NCBI GenBank assembly: GCA_039000515.1
Contig: JBCFYV010002255.1
Coordinates: 21,745,963 to 21,809,962 of the forward strand
DNA length: 64,000 bases
From: Timema cristinae
Taxonomy: Eukaryota > Arthropoda > Insecta > Phasmatodea > Timematidae
Reading direction: 5' to 3'
Shown here: positions 32,422 through 43,538 of the stretch, in pieces
Position numbering within the stretch: the first letter of the stretch is position 1
How the letters are laid out: every line of letters starts with the position of its first letter
The notes under the pieces: generated by a model
Seen by the model: only the letters and a program-made list of their open reading frames with translations
Told to the model about the DNA's origin: nothing
Databases searched by the model: none
Position numbers and translations under genes: made by a program

Positions 32422-32682
32422 TAATAATAATAATACTAAGCACCGCGTCTTACTACCCGTTCGGGTTATACGCTTTAAGTACTAATTACTCTAATGGATT
32501 AGGAATTGGGAAGGTTGAATAAGAGTAAGTGAACCCGCATTTGCGTGGAGGGAGAGTGGAAAACCATTTAGGAGAAACCACCCCCAGTTCACCAGACCGA
32601 GATTCGAACCTCGATCTCTCTGTCATCAGCAGTCAAGCTAAACACGACAAGCGCGTTAGCCAACTACGCCACCAAGGAGGGT
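32422..32682 (-). mobile_element. SINE-B copy 3
   Basis: Complete reverse copy with intact B box (GAGATTCGAACCTCGATCTC in plus reading) and head ending CACCAAGGAGG. Duplication TATGATGACAAA / TATGATTACAAA (32410-32421 and 32683-32694, 11 of 12). Confidence 0.95.
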
Positions 32683-32694
32683 TATGATTACAAA

Positions 32695-33547
32695 GATTCC
32701 ACTAATATTTTATGAGTGCTAGACAAAAATAAAACAGGGATGAAGAAAAGCTGACAAAACGGGTGTAACAAATTGATATGATCCATTAAAAAAAGTACCC
32801 AGCCCCTAAATACTACATAATAATAAGTCCTCCTAAATATCTACAAAAGGGGACAAACCTGTTGACATTTTTTTGTTGTATCTCTACTCAGTCTCGTATT
32901 TTATATGTGTATAGTATATCATCTCAGAAAAAAAAAATTTTTTACTATTTTTATTTTATTTTGTCTGGCACCTTTTTTCCTACTACCACAGAAAACAATT
33001 TATTTTATTTTTATGTCTGGCCATGACAAGTCTCGATGCTGACCTATTTACCAAACTTTGACAGTGATCTTAAGGGTTACAGATATTTACAATCGTAGAT
33101 AGACTGTCTCCAGCTATACTTAAAATATGAATTATTTATTTCTACTCAGAGATTTATTGTGTATTTATTATTTTTATTTTTAAGTTTGTGCAAAACTTAA
33201 AAAGTTCAAAGTCTACATTTATTCAATTTCTGTCCTAGATTAAAAAAAAATTAGATATTTATAAAAATTATTAATGCAACGGATATTAATATACTATTAT
33301 AATTTTCTTGGATACTACCCATTGGCGACCTGCATTATACTTGGAAGACAATTACTGGGAGGTAAGATTTCGAATCTGGCCCACGTACTTTTTATATATT
33401 TATTTACACGTGCAATTTTCACTGGGATTTTCTTGGAGTCTGAACATTTTGTTTGTAACATAACTATGTTTTTATACCTTTTCTTATAGATTGCAAATCT
33501 GCTATTGGGATGTTTATCAATTTACTATCATAACTACAATTATGTAA
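32695..33547. other. Unassigned AT-rich stretch
   Basis: No element or gene recognised. The 71-codon frame at 33274-33489 has no motif. Confidence 0.4.
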
Positions 33548-33551
33548 TTAA

Positions 33552-34108
33552 CAACTTTGCCTACTTGGAGATTTAGATGATATTTTATAAAGAGGGTTGC
33601 ATCATATCTTGAAGTACCTAAGCAGTCTAAGCGCGATCACACTTAATAACTCATGTACGAAATAGAAAAAAGAGGGAAGAAAATGATGAGTTCAACCTGT
33701 GACGCTACTTTTTTTTATCTACTGATAGCACCTTCCCTATTTCTCTGACGAGGATACACACTCACTCTGTTTGCTCCTTGAGTTTCTTTTTAAAACTATA
33801 AGTTTTTCCTTGTTTACTATTTTAAATATACATGGGCTACCGTGGACTTTTTTGCTCTACAGCTTGGCAGAGAAATTCCTACAGGCCATTTTAGTTATAA
33901 AGCCAAATAGCCTGAGCTGTAGATTATTTTATAAAAAAATTACAAAAACTACTTTGAGATTAAATAAATAATTGCACGACCATTTTCAGTATCATTTAAG
34001 AACTTTTTTTCAATGTTATATATTTAAAATTCTCTGAATATGACGTTAATTCCTCAACATGGGGAGTCCTATATTGACCTGTCTTGGCGTAACAGGAAGT
34101 AAACCTCC
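33552..34108 (+). mobile_element. MITE-B copy 3
   Basis: 557 bp between TTAA at 33548-33551 and 34109-34112. Left end CAACTTTGCCTACTTGG matches the other copies well; right end ACAGGAAGTAAACCTCC is more diverged. Internal blocks AAGCCAAATAGCCTGAGCTG and TAGCACCTTCCCTATTTC are shared. It provides the empty-site comparison for the nested copy near 11.8 kb. Confidence 0.9.
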
Positions 34109-34164
34109 TTAAAAATTTGTGTTTTACATTTTATCCCATACACGATCTATTTACCATGAACAAA

Positions 34165-34335
34165 TTTTTAATAAGGGGATGAGGTAGTTGATTAATAGAA
34201 ATTTGACTTGTATCTGCACAGAGGTTGAGGGAAAAAAAATTAGAAAAAAAAATCTTGGAAACCTTTGTCGGGATATAAACTCTGACCTCTCGTAACCAAA
34301 AACGAGACAAGATTAAACTGACTACGTGCCCGCCT
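34165..34335 (-). mobile_element. Decayed SINE-B-like copy
   Basis: Reverse order of GGGGATGAGGTAGTTGATTA, a GAGGTTGAGGGAAA block and a degenerate head (ACTGACTACGTGCCCGCCTG). Confidence 0.45.
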
Positions 34336-34533
34336 GAAAGTAAGAAAAAACATTTAACTAATACTTTTATAATCCGAAATGAAAAATATAGTTAGAGATT
34401 GTAATTAATGAACTGATCCGATATAAGTGATGAAATTGTTATTTAATTATATATTTATTATCTTGTCGTTTATTGCAAAGCAACTTGATGTCCATCAGGG
34501 CTATCTGAAAATTCACTCAATTATATCCATACA

Positions 34534-34827
34534 AGGTGACCTGGTGGTCTAGGGGTAAGGTACCAGACTTCTGTGCTGGCGGCCGGGGTTCAATCCTCGG
34601 TCACGGCACAGATTTTTCTGCTTACCAAACCCTTCCTTCACCTCTGACAAGACTTGTATTAATCACAATTTGTGAATGTGGGGAATGCCAGGCCTCCACC
34701 GTGGTTTGGATTCCACGTTAAACTGTAGGTCCTCCCTTTCATCTCACATTCACCCTACTATTACACATTAGCGTAAGTGCGTATAAACTGAACGGGTAGT
34801 AAAACGTGGTGCTAATAATAATAATAA
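34534..34827 (+). mobile_element. SINE-A copy 9 (A2 subfamily)
   Basis: Complete forward copy with head GTGACCTGGTGGTCTAGGGG, B box GGGGTTCAATCCTCGG and the longer A2 internal segment (TTGTATTAATCACAATTTG). Duplication TATATCCATACA / TATAACTATACA (34522-34533 and 34828-34839, 10 of 12). The frame 34536-34721 is a by-product. Confidence 0.94.
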
Positions 34828-35004
34828 TATAACTATACATCGTTCTATCTCGGTTCAAAGAATGTCTCTGACACATTTAGTGTAAGTTGTTCCAAGTATT
34901 TGACAGTAATCGTGGAACAAACACCTAGACAGACACACATATGAAATGTCAAATCGTTAAGCTAAAACAGGTACTCGTTACGATCAGACAATCAATTATA
35001 CCTA

Positions 35005-35165
35005 TGGGGCAGGCATGAGGGAATTATAATTTATTGTAATACATGCCCTCGTTTTCATGAGGGTAGAGTGGTAGAATTAAAATAACACACCCTCAGTTAC
35101 CCCATCTGGAATTTTAACCTCAGCATCCCCATTACCAGCGAGCCATATAAAATGGGCTAGATATT
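35005..35165 (-). mobile_element. Decayed SINE-B/C-like copy
   Basis: Reverse order of ATGCCCTCGTTTTCATGAGG, TAGAGTGGTAGAATTAAAAT and CACCCTCAGTTACCCC. Head unreadable. Confidence 0.4.
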
Positions 35166-35399
35166 TGGACTTTGTGCCCACCAAAACAGACTCAGTGGTG
35201 CTGACGAAGGTCTATAATATTTGTAAGTATATACGAGTTTATCCTGATATAAAATTAGTAAATATCTGAGCGTAAGTTTTGGGTATGTAAGCTTGATTTT
35301 GATTGGAAGAACAGTTTAGAAAATTCAAACATATCTCTTTGCGGCCAAAATTGATTACATTTTAATATTAATATATTATTAGTGATATTTTATTATTAC

Positions 35400-36515
35400 G
35401 TGTTTTTTTTTTCATATGACAGCTCCATTTCTTTTGTCAGTGAACTTATACCGCCAATGCACAGTGTCGTCTGACTCCTCCTCCTTAAGGTGCGGCAGAA
35501 GGGAGCGCCAGTGTTTTTACAGTTTTTATAGAATTGAAATTTTTTGGCCAAAATAAATAAAATGTTTCTCCAGTAACAACATAGAGTTTAGTTTTCTGCA
35601 CACGCTAATAGCAACAGATTTTGAATATATATCAATGCTGTCCTAGAATTTTGTCAAAATCTTTTCTCTTTATTTAAAATGTTTTGACAAAATTCCAGGA
35701 CACTATTTACACACATTCAAGATCTGTTGCTATTAGCATGTGCAGAAAACTAAACTATATGTTGCTACTGGAGAAATATTTGATTTATTTTGGCCAAAAA
35801 ATTTTAATACTACAAAACGTTAGAATTACTCGCGCTCCTTTCTGCCGCACCTTAAGCTCCCAGAATGTTATTCTTCCTTCAAGTCATCCAATATTTGAAT
35901 CTTCCTTCTTCCTAAGCTACTCTTTCCCTCAACGATCTCAACTATGACGTCGTGCAGAAGACAGTTCTTTCTAAGGATATGTCCTATCCAGTTTGCGTTG
36001 TACCAAATAATAACATCAAAAATTGTTCGCTTCTCATCCACTCTTCTTAGGACTTTTTCATTTGTCGCCCTGTCTGTCCATCCGATCTTCTCAAATCTTC
36101 TCCAACACCACATTTCAAAGCCCTTCAAGTATTTATTTTCCATATTCCTAAAAGTCCAAGTTTCTGTTCCATACAGTGCGATGCTCCCAATATAGTATCT
36201 CATCAGTTTCTTCCTCAGTTCCAAACTCGACTTGCGGGTCATCCGTAACCTCTTTTTGTTGAAAGCTTCCTTGACCATGGTGATCCTTGGCCATGACTCT
36301 ATTTGACCTAATTTCCATGGTGTATTAGTCACCCTTTATCAGCGGACTTTCTAGGTACGTGAAATGTTCTATGTTTTCTAAATCTTGGTTTACAATTTTG
36401 ATTTTCAGCGGATTTTTACTTATTGAAATCACCACCACTTTTTGACTTCTCAGTTTTGATCTCTATGCCATATCTTTTCCCTATCTCCACCAGCAGGTTC
36501 ATCATTTCCTGCAAT
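35400..36515 (-). mobile_element. LINE fragment 2 (RT palm/thumb to C-terminus, broken)
   Basis: Minus-strand reading from about 36515: QEMMNLLVEIGKRYGIEI (downstream of the missing catalytic YADD-type motif), a frameshifted region with QDLENIEHFTYL in another frame, then a 154-codon open piece (36332-35868) with KEAFNKK, SLELRKKLMRYYIGS, ALYGTETWTFRN, GFEMWCWRRFEKIGWTDR, ATNEKVLRRV, NWIGHILRKN and RRKIQILDDLK. This is the standard C-terminal order of RTE/BovB-like or related non-LTR elements. A MITE-C interrupts it at 35489-35851, and the 3' end lies near 35400 beside a poly-T. 5'-truncated and frameshifted, so inactive. Confidence 0.9.
35489..35851. mobile_element. MITE-C copy 3, inserted in LINE fragment 2
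   Basis: 363-bp near-perfect fold-back: left end GGTGCGGCAGAAGGGAGCGC, right end GCGCTCCTTTCTGCCGCACC, arms continuing through GTTTAGTTTTCTGCACACGC versus GCATGTGCAGAAAACTAAAC. TTAA on both sides (35485-35488 and 35852-35855). Comparison with LINE fragment 1, where CCTCCTCCTTTTCATCTACC is continuous, shows the insertion point. The cleanest MITE-C; its long stem could yield a hairpin RNA if transcribed. Confidence 0.95.
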
Positions 36516-36521
36516 TTTATA

Positions 36522-36590
36522 GGTATTGATAATATCTACCAAAAGTGATAGCTACAGTTGACATGACTTGATGTATGCGTGTATTAAAAT
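36522..36590 (-). repeat. R75 short dispersed repeat, copy 6
   Basis: Reverse copy: GATAGCTACAGTTGACATGA then CTTGATGTATGCGTG, the reverse of CACGTATNCATACGTCAAG. Lies immediately beside the LINE fragment. Confidence 0.5.
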
Positions 36591-36599
36591 TGTCTTAGT

Positions 36600-37175
36600 A
36601 ACGTTAGCAACTACAATAATTTAATGTTATCCTTACCATAATCATGGTATAATATGATGCATATTGCTCTAGATTAAGTTAGATTCTGATCTCTGTTCTT
36701 AAAAAGTGTACATTTAGTATTGCAACGAAATTTAAAAAAAAAGGCATGCTTGTGTTCTTATTGTTATTTTAATCAGCTAGAAAGCTTTCCTTTATTTCTT
36801 ATGCTTGGAAGTCTGTTGACCTCGCCCAATATCAAAAGGTATCGGAACTTAGAGAAAGAGAGTAAGTAGAACTACTTCGTGAGCCCAGCAGGCATTTTAA
36901 GGTGACATCACCTTACATCTGATGACGTGTTACTCTCTAACACCTGAATACATCGTCTCCTTCAGGTGCGGCCGCTTTCGAATATATGGGATGGTTATGG
37001 AGCCGTTGTTTTTACTTTTAAGAGGCTGCATTACCACAACATCGGTTCTAAAGAAAATCTCCCCGTTCGATTTATATCACTTTGGCTTTTCCCGTTTTAT
37101 CCCCCCCCCCCTCTAAGTCGATGATTTCCTCAAATTAACCCTCCAAATCCTTATCCCTTAGAATAATATTTCTAT
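36600..37175. other. Unassigned stretch
   Basis: No element or gene recognised. Contains a C10 run at about 37101-37111. Confidence 0.35.
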
Positions 37176-37177
37176 AA

Positions 37178-37405
37178 AGCACCATATCTTACTACCTGTT
37201 CAGGTTATTCGCATATGTCTTAGGGATGAGATAGGTTGAATTTAGAGGAAGTGTAGTTTCAATTGCATGGAGGGAGAGTGGAAAACCATTTCTGAAAATC
37301 TATCTTCAGTACACCCAACCTGGATCCGAACACAGATCTCCCTGTCATCGGCATCTTAGTTAATAGCGAGAGTGACGCCTTAGACTATGTGGCCACTGAA
37401 GAAGT
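37178..37405 (-). mobile_element. SINE-C1 copy
   Basis: Reverse copy with ACCATATCTTACTACCTGTT, GGATGAGATAGGTTGAATTT, CAACCTGGATCCGAACAC and a head ending GTGGCCACTGAAG. Confidence 0.85.
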
Positions 37406-37494
37406 TAAGTCGATATTAATCTTAGTGTAAAACGTATTAATATTTATTTTATGACCTTCCAACCATCCGATCTATTTTAATATGTACACCAAAA

Positions 37495-37625
37495 AAAGGT
37501 TAAGGGAGATAAAGATAGAACTAAGAGATAATCTACTAACATTTACTTGGAGGGAGATTGGAGAAACATTTGTAAAAAAAAATTACCTTCAGTACATACA
37601 TCCAGGATTAAAACCCTGAACTTTA
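37495..37625 (-). mobile_element. SINE-C2 fragment
   Basis: Reverse body only: AGAGATAATCTACTAACATT, GGAGGGAGATTGGAGAAACA, then a degenerate B-box area. Head and tail missing. Confidence 0.55.
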
Positions 37626-38048
37626 CGTCCCCCTTCAAAAAATACTAGACGAAATTTAAACTCTTTTCGTTTGCCCACTGACGTAGGTAATGATTTTTAC
37701 ATTTTATTTTTAGTCTCACATAGTAACTTCATTAAATACAATGACTTAATCCCAGTTTACAAAAGATAGCATGACGAGTATTGTGTATTATAAAGTAGAC
37801 CCTGGTACACCAGGATTTTATGTAACAATAAAATGGGACTGAAAACACTTCCTGGTTCCTTCGTTGATAATTGAAGCTGTTAATCTCAAAGTCAAAGTCC
37901 ATCGTTTATCCGTGCGCCCAAAGCAGTGAGTCTTTTTTTGTGCTCCACGTTTAACTACCACTTGAGTTATCCGTATTACAGGATGTGCCGTAGCTTTTGG
38001 AACCCACTTCAGCGGTGGACAGGAAACAATGAAAGAAAAAATCGCCTT

Positions 38049-38338
38049 ATACTACATATCTCATTTCACCTTGTTTTGAATTATAGTCACATTTTTATTC
38101 CAGTAATGTGGAGATGCTTAAAATTATGGGAAGTGCTCAAAATGACCAACTTCGGCCTGAATGAGAGTCTGCTACCTTCATTCCGTAGAATGCCACACTA
38201 TAGTGTATTACAATGCTTGCATTCAGGCCGAAATTTGTCATTTTGAGCACTTCGAATGATGTTAAGCAGCTCCACATTACTGGAGTACAAACATGACTAA
38301 AGCTCGGAAACAAGGTCAAATGGGACACATGTTGGACT
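38049..38338. mobile_element. MITE-E, fold-back element
   Basis: Inverted arms of about 110 bp (38049-38163 and 38219-38338) around a 55-bp loop. Inner arm AGTGCTCAAAATGACCAACT with TTCGGCCTGAATG faces CATTCAGGCCGAAATTTGTC; outer arm TCATTTCACCTTG faces CAAGGTCAAATGGGAC. Single copy here, so ends and duplications are uncertain. Confidence 0.75.
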
Positions 38339-38399
38339 AATTTTATTTTATTGTTTTTATGTCACCTGCACATCAACGAAGTGGGTTACACATATTAAG

Positions 38400-38900
38400 A
38401 TACATTCTCTAAATAATTATTAGCTAGATATTAGGAAGGTCAAATTTAAAGCCAGTGTCCCGCATTTTCATGGAAGAAATAGCTTATATTATTATTATTT
38501 ATTATTATTATTATTATTTATTATTATTTATTAGCACCGCGTCTTACTACCCATTCGTGTTATACGCACTTACGCTAATGTGTAGTGGTAGGGTGATTGT
38601 GAGATGAAATGAAGGACCTACAGTTTAACGTGGAATCCGAACCACGGTGGAGGCCTGGCATTCCCCACATTCACAAGATGTCTTGTCAGAGGTGAAGGAA
38701 AAATTTGGAAATCAGATAAATCTGTGCCGGGACCGAGGATTGAACCCCAGCCGCCAGCACAGAAATCTGACACCTTACCCCTAAATAGATTATAAAAGCA
38801 CCCTCAGATCACCTGACCAGTATTCCGGCCCCGGTATACCTATCACTAATACACCCGTCTAAAACGATAGATACGCGTTAGACCATGCCACTAACCCATG
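38400..38900 (-). mobile_element. Older SINE-B-like copy split by SINE-A
   Basis: Left part 38400-38488 holds TATTAGGAAGGTCAAATTTA and CCCGCATTTTCATGGAAG. Right part 38795-38900 holds CACCCTCAGATCACCTGACC, a degenerate B box, and TACGCGTTAGACCATGCCAC (reverse head). The two parts are contiguous once the SINE-A and one target copy are removed. Confidence 0.75.
38489..38782 (-). mobile_element. SINE-A copy 10, inserted in a SINE-B-like copy
   Basis: Reverse copy missing about 15 bp of the head. Duplication AAATAGCTTATA / AAATAGATTATA (38477-38488 and 38783-38794, 11 of 12) directly abuts the truncated head, so the head loss happened at insertion. Confidence 0.94.
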
Positions 38901-38904
38901 TGGG

Positions 38905-40750
38905 CATCAGTGGGCTATACGAGCTATCCGTGAGCCCTAAGGAAGTAAAGTACCCTCTTAAAAATCCCAGGACGCGTCACCGGCGAAAATACCGTAGTTT
39001 TGTCATACCAACTGTGCTAGAAGGTTACTCTTGCTCCGTTTAATTAATCCACTGACCGAACAAGAATGGCATCTGGTTTTGATATGTTTCGTACCCACAT
39101 CAGTAGAACTTTTTTCTAAGGAAGAGGTTACAATCTGGCGTACATGGACACATGAGAGTCCGCAATGAGTCATGTGGGGGGTGTTGAAACAAATCAGACT
39201 TTTTAAGTCATTTTCTATCTATATTTCATATCATTATAAAAAATATTCTATTTTCAATATTTGCTTAATATTCGTTTTTTTTCCATTATTGTCTGACTAA
39301 AGTTTTTTTGAAATTTATTTAAAATAGGTTACCTAGAATTTAATACATTTGTGTATACGTACGCTTTTAATTTCACTTCTTGTGGTAGGGAAAATTAGAG
39401 GGGTAATGGTTCCATGGCCCCGTGCCCCATGCTTGAAGGGGCCCTTATAAAACACACACATTTTTTATTATAATTATTTAATATTGAATATTATAGTTTT
39501 TTTTATAAAATAGTTCTTTGAAAGTGTAACAAGAAGCTAATTATTATGCCTTCCATTCCAATGATCAAAACTTAATGCTGTTTCAGACACAGGGATTCAC
39601 TCCGGAAACAGGATATATTTATTTTTTCTAAGAGGGCTGGTAAAGTGTTGATGAGCACTTTGTATCTATAAAAAATATTATAGATTTTTGGGGAGTGATT
39701 GGTGTAATATTGTGTAAATTTTAATTATTTAATTATTTAGGCTAAAGCTTAAAATATCTAAGTGACAGCAAATATACCTAAGAAGGGGGGAGGGGTGGTA
39801 TTCTGTGAAATTAGAACCATTCCCTTATTAAAAATAAGTCCAATCTAAATAACAAGAAATGATTAATTTAAACGTGTTATTCTTAAAAGCTAAACACTTT
39901 TAATGTAGTTGTTGACTTGTCACTTTACACTGAGAGAAAAAAAAATTGGGGTATGGGATAGGTGGGCTACAAATTGTAGATTCTTATTACACATTTAAAA
40001 ATGATCTTTGGGCCCCTAAATTTTGAAAATGTCGCCCTCTTAACCTCCTCCCCCCACCTCCAAATTACTGAATCCAACCTTGTCAGTGTGCCTACCATTT
40101 TCTTTCTGAGGGAGTACATATATATATATATTATTATTTAACCTTAACCTCCCTCGAATTTTATTAAGAGTGTAAGTTATGGTTAGTTCTAAGGGCCAGT
40201 TATAATTTGAGCGAGGAGGAGGGGGGGGGGGAATTCCTCCCGTTTCTCCTTTTCTTCTCTATCGTCGGTTAGATAAAAAACATTCATTGCCAGGGAAGAT
40301 ATATTGGATCAGGTATATATATATATATAAAATTGTTCTTGGGTGTCTTCCTACCATTAACAACAACTCGTCCATTCAATGAAGTATTCCACAAACATTT
40401 ATCAATTCTCCCCAAAAGGAATAACACTTCACCTGTCTGTGGAACTTACAGGGGATAATAGATTGGTCAAGTTTGAATGGTAACAGAAATACCAAAACTA
40501 CCAGTTGGTATCTTAAGATATGATTTACTGAAATATAAAAACTCGTCTTCATTTAAGAAATACCATATAATAATAATGGATCTGATTCTTCGGTGCAAAG
40601 CAAACTGAATTGAACCATTACCTAGAGAAGAAACTGGTTTCCGCGTGAAGTCATTGTAGGAAAAGGTTGAGGAAAAGAGGAGCTTAGACCGAAGGAGGAT
40701 TCAAACATTGATTTACTTGAAGGAAAGTAGACAAATCCGGGAGCTGAAGG
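38905..40750. other. Large unassigned stretch
   Basis: AT-rich with GC-richer islands. 39405-39440 (CCATGGCCCCGTGCCCCATG, then CTTGAAGGGGCCC) and 40010-40070 could be parts of an old DNA transposon, but no ends can be defined. G9 run near 40222. TA runs near 40119 and 40314. No gene seen. Confidence 0.35.
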
Positions 40751-40755
40751 AGGAG

Positions 40756-41174
40756 GACATTTCTACTAAGATATCCGTGATTTTAACGATATTGCGAACA
40801 TGTCACGCATCTTTTAATTGACCTGTGACGGATTTAAGCTACTAAAAATCGGATAGCCTAAGCGAATATGCGAGAATCAAGAGTCGTCCTCGGTGATCTT
40901 GGAGTAAATTGCTCTTCTCATGATCCGATGTTATATGGTTCAAACCTAGCTAGAGATGACGGATTTTTCCTGGGCGATAGAAATCCGTAGCACAACTTAC
41001 TTTAGGGGGAAAGTAAAACCGTATGCCCCTGTAATTGTGGCATTTAAAATAACTGTGAAATGTATGTAAAAATACCTTTCCTGGCAAAATTGGCAGGCTC
41101 TTTTGCTCTCGCTCATTTACATTCTCGTGTAACTCATATTATTATTATTATTATTATATTATTATTATTATTAT
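40756..41174 (+). mobile_element. Family F retroposon, copy 1
   Basis: About 375 bp plus an ATT-repeat tail. Nearly identical to 43539-43930 from GACATTTCTACTAAGATATC to CTCGTGTAACT. Internally it has TCGGTGATCTTGGAGTAAAT (A-box-like) and ATGGTTCAAACCTAGC (B-box-like GGTTCAAAC), so a tRNA-derived origin is possible but the boxes sit about 160 bp in. With a trinucleotide tail it looks like a SINE or a short LINE 3' piece. No coding sequence seen. Confidence 0.8.
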
Positions 41175-41243
41175 GGACTTGTCCTAAGACAGAACACATA
41201 GTAATAATAACAATAATAATATGGTATTAATTTTTTAGTTTCA

Positions 41244-41312
41244 AGGTGAGATGGATGGGAACAAGAGTCACGGTCAGTATTTTTGCAGTTTTTACAGCAA
41301 AAAAAAAAAGTT
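41244..41312 (+). mobile_element. MITE-C left-end fragment
   Basis: AAGGTGAGATGGATGGGAAC then CAGTTTTTACAGCAAAA, the left end of MITE-C, broken off after about 70 bp. A second scrap (ATGGATGGGAACGCGAGTTA) lies at 45774-45793. Confidence 0.65.
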
Positions 41313-41337
41313 TGTGCAATTTTTTTCTGTATTGCAT

Positions 41338-41573
41338 CTCCACGTTTGGGTTGTCTGCATATGTATTAATTACACTGATGCATTGTGATAAGAAGGGACC
41401 AATTTAATAGAAGGTGTACCCACATTAGTGCAAAAAGAGAGAGTGTAAAATAATTTAGGAACACCACCCTTAATACACCCAACTGGGATTCGAATACCAA
41501 TCTCTCCATCATAGAGCCTAACTAATTACGAAAGTAACGCTTTCTAGACCATTTGACCACCAAAGCTGGTTTA
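41338..41573 (-). mobile_element. SINE-C1 copy
   Basis: Reverse copy: body AGAAGGTGTACCCACATTAG, B-box area ACTGGGATTCGAATACCAAT, and head CATTTGACCACCAAAGCTGG. 3' domain decayed. Confidence 0.85.
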
Positions 41574-42275
41574 ATAGAGCGATTATCTCCTTAGATCGCT
41601 CTTAGAACTTCCAGTTACCCATCTGTCCTGTCATAGAATCGCCAGGAGATCAATATTGTATGAGAGGCTTTAGATTACAACTAAACAAAGTGTACATTAT
41701 AGAAGAAAGATGGCTTTCTGATTAATGAGCCTCATGCTGATACTATGATATATCTACGTGACTTGGGGATAAATCAATACAACAACTTTGTGGCTATTAA
41801 TTAGATAGTAAAACAATTACTGTGGACGTGTGCGTTGTTTTTTTTAAATTCTTATTAGTTTCGGCTTGCCATGCGTGTATGTTGTACGGGTGGTCTATCT
41901 GGTTTGACGACAACAAGTGTTGGTACAAGCCATCTCGAGTGGTAGACAAAATACTTTGGTCCATTCATCTTTTGTCTGTCTTGAGAATATGTGCGATCAT
42001 TGGTGTCTTAGACAGAGGATGATAGTAAAATAAACTTATATTTAGGTTTGTTTTACTTTCTCATCTAAAGATCTTTATTTATTTGAGGTATTTAACATGC
42101 ATTGTCTGAAACGACTGATTAAAACCAACACATAACTTATAAACTAGCTTAAATATACAATAGACACAACACCCAGTCCCCGGACGTTAAATCATCACTA
42201 TGTAATGTTAAGCCCACATTTCACAAATGATAAATTTTTCGACCATAACGGGAATAGAACTTGAGAATCTTAAGA
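41574..42275. other. Unassigned stretch
   Basis: A 66-codon open frame (41822-42022, +) lies in slightly GC-richer sequence, with no recognised motif. Otherwise nothing. Confidence 0.35.
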
Positions 42276-42279
42276 TAGG

Positions 42280-42720
42280 TGATCCAAATTGGAAGTTTTT
42301 GCGTGTGTAAGTTAGCCTTAAATTCATTTTCCACGAGAAATTGAGATTTATCAATTTTTGTTTTATGTTAAACAGAATTGAATTTTAATCAAAATAGTTA
42401 AGAGCGATTTTTAAAATCACCATTTTTTTTTTCTTTTTGCCTTGAAGTAAACTACTATTAATTTTATGATTTTATAACTAATTCCAAATATCCCTTTGGG
42501 GAAAATTATGAAAATGTTAAATACCAAGTTTTAGCCTAATCGGTAAAATAGTTTAGACTGTGAACTCAGATACACACAGACAGACAGACGAAATCTCAAA
42601 AACGACTTTATCGGGTTCTTGGGTCATGAAACGTTGACATTAATCAACATCTTGATCTCGAGTTTTTTACATGATCAGAATACTGCCTTTCTCCAAAGGT
42701 CGCAAGAAAGTAAAACTAGT
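42280..42720 (+). repeat. Repeat G, copy 1 (probable LINE 3' region)
   Basis: Shares an ordered series with 47630-48080: TTTTGCGTGTG, a ACCAAGTTTTAGCCTAATCG phrase, a CACACAGACAGACAGACG run, GGTCATGAAACGTTGACATT, and ATGATCAGAATACTGCC. The phrase followed by an ACAGACAGACG run resembles LINE 3' untranslated regions in arthropods, but no coding part is attached. The 78-codon frame 42619-42855 is not supported. Confidence 0.55.
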
Positions 42721-43126
42721 GATAATAAACACGAATCCATTTTAATTGTTTTAGCACTTAGAACCAGTGTACAGCTACAATTTAATAGTATTATGACCTG
42801 GGCCCGGCTTTTGATGAGTTGTAATCTTATTTTTACTGTACATCATGGACAATGATCATTAATATATAAACTCTCTTAATGATCCCCTGGTTGTGGAAAT
42901 GTTTCTTACAGCTCTTTATTATTTCTTTTATGATTTTAGGTAATGTTTTCTAGTTTGCTTAGCTTTAAAATATTTTTTAGTCTTTTTAAGGCAGTTATGT
43001 TCAATAAACAGGTTTTGGGATCAGCTATAGTTTTAAGAAAACTCAACTCCATTCTAGATATTGTCGATAATTTTTATTGCAATTCGTGAAAGAGTACGTC
43101 TCACCATTCAATTGGCTCTAAGTCTA

Positions 43127-43200
43127 GCTCTCTAGCTCTAAGTCTAGCTCTCTAGCTCTAAGTCTAGCTTTCTAGCTCTAAGTCTAGCTCTAAGTCTCTG
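43127..43200 (+). repeat. 20-bp tandem repeat, about 3.5 copies
   Basis: Unit CTCTCTAGCTCTAAGTCTAG repeated with one substitution. Confidence 0.9.
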
Positions 43201-43538
43201 TACTTAGTACTAAGTGTTCTATTTTAGATTAAGGGAGTTTGTATATCATAAACCGATAGAATATTAAGCATTTCTTAGATCTTTTGTGTTAAATATTCCA
43301 AAAAAAAATCTGCAAATATAGCTTTATGTTTTAATGCTTATTTTAAAACTCTAGGAAAGGAAATACATATATTTGTTTCTTTAAGATATCTCAAAGCCTA
43401 TGCCACAATGGCCGCACTGTAAATTAAGTGTCACGATGAGAGGTCTTCTAACTTCTGCCACGATGTCCATTCTGTAACCTAGGTGCAACTTTATGGCCTC
43501 TTGAAACTTATGCTAGTACTTCCACACCATACCATGAT

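Noticed and set aside
35684..36195. Two plus-strand open frames of 83-87 residues
   Set aside because: They are antisense to LINE fragment 2 and cross the MITE-C insertion boundary.
39390..40080. Possible DNA transposon with GGGGCCC-type ends
   Set aside because: The GC-rich motifs at both sides do not form inverted repeats that I can align, and no duplication is visible.
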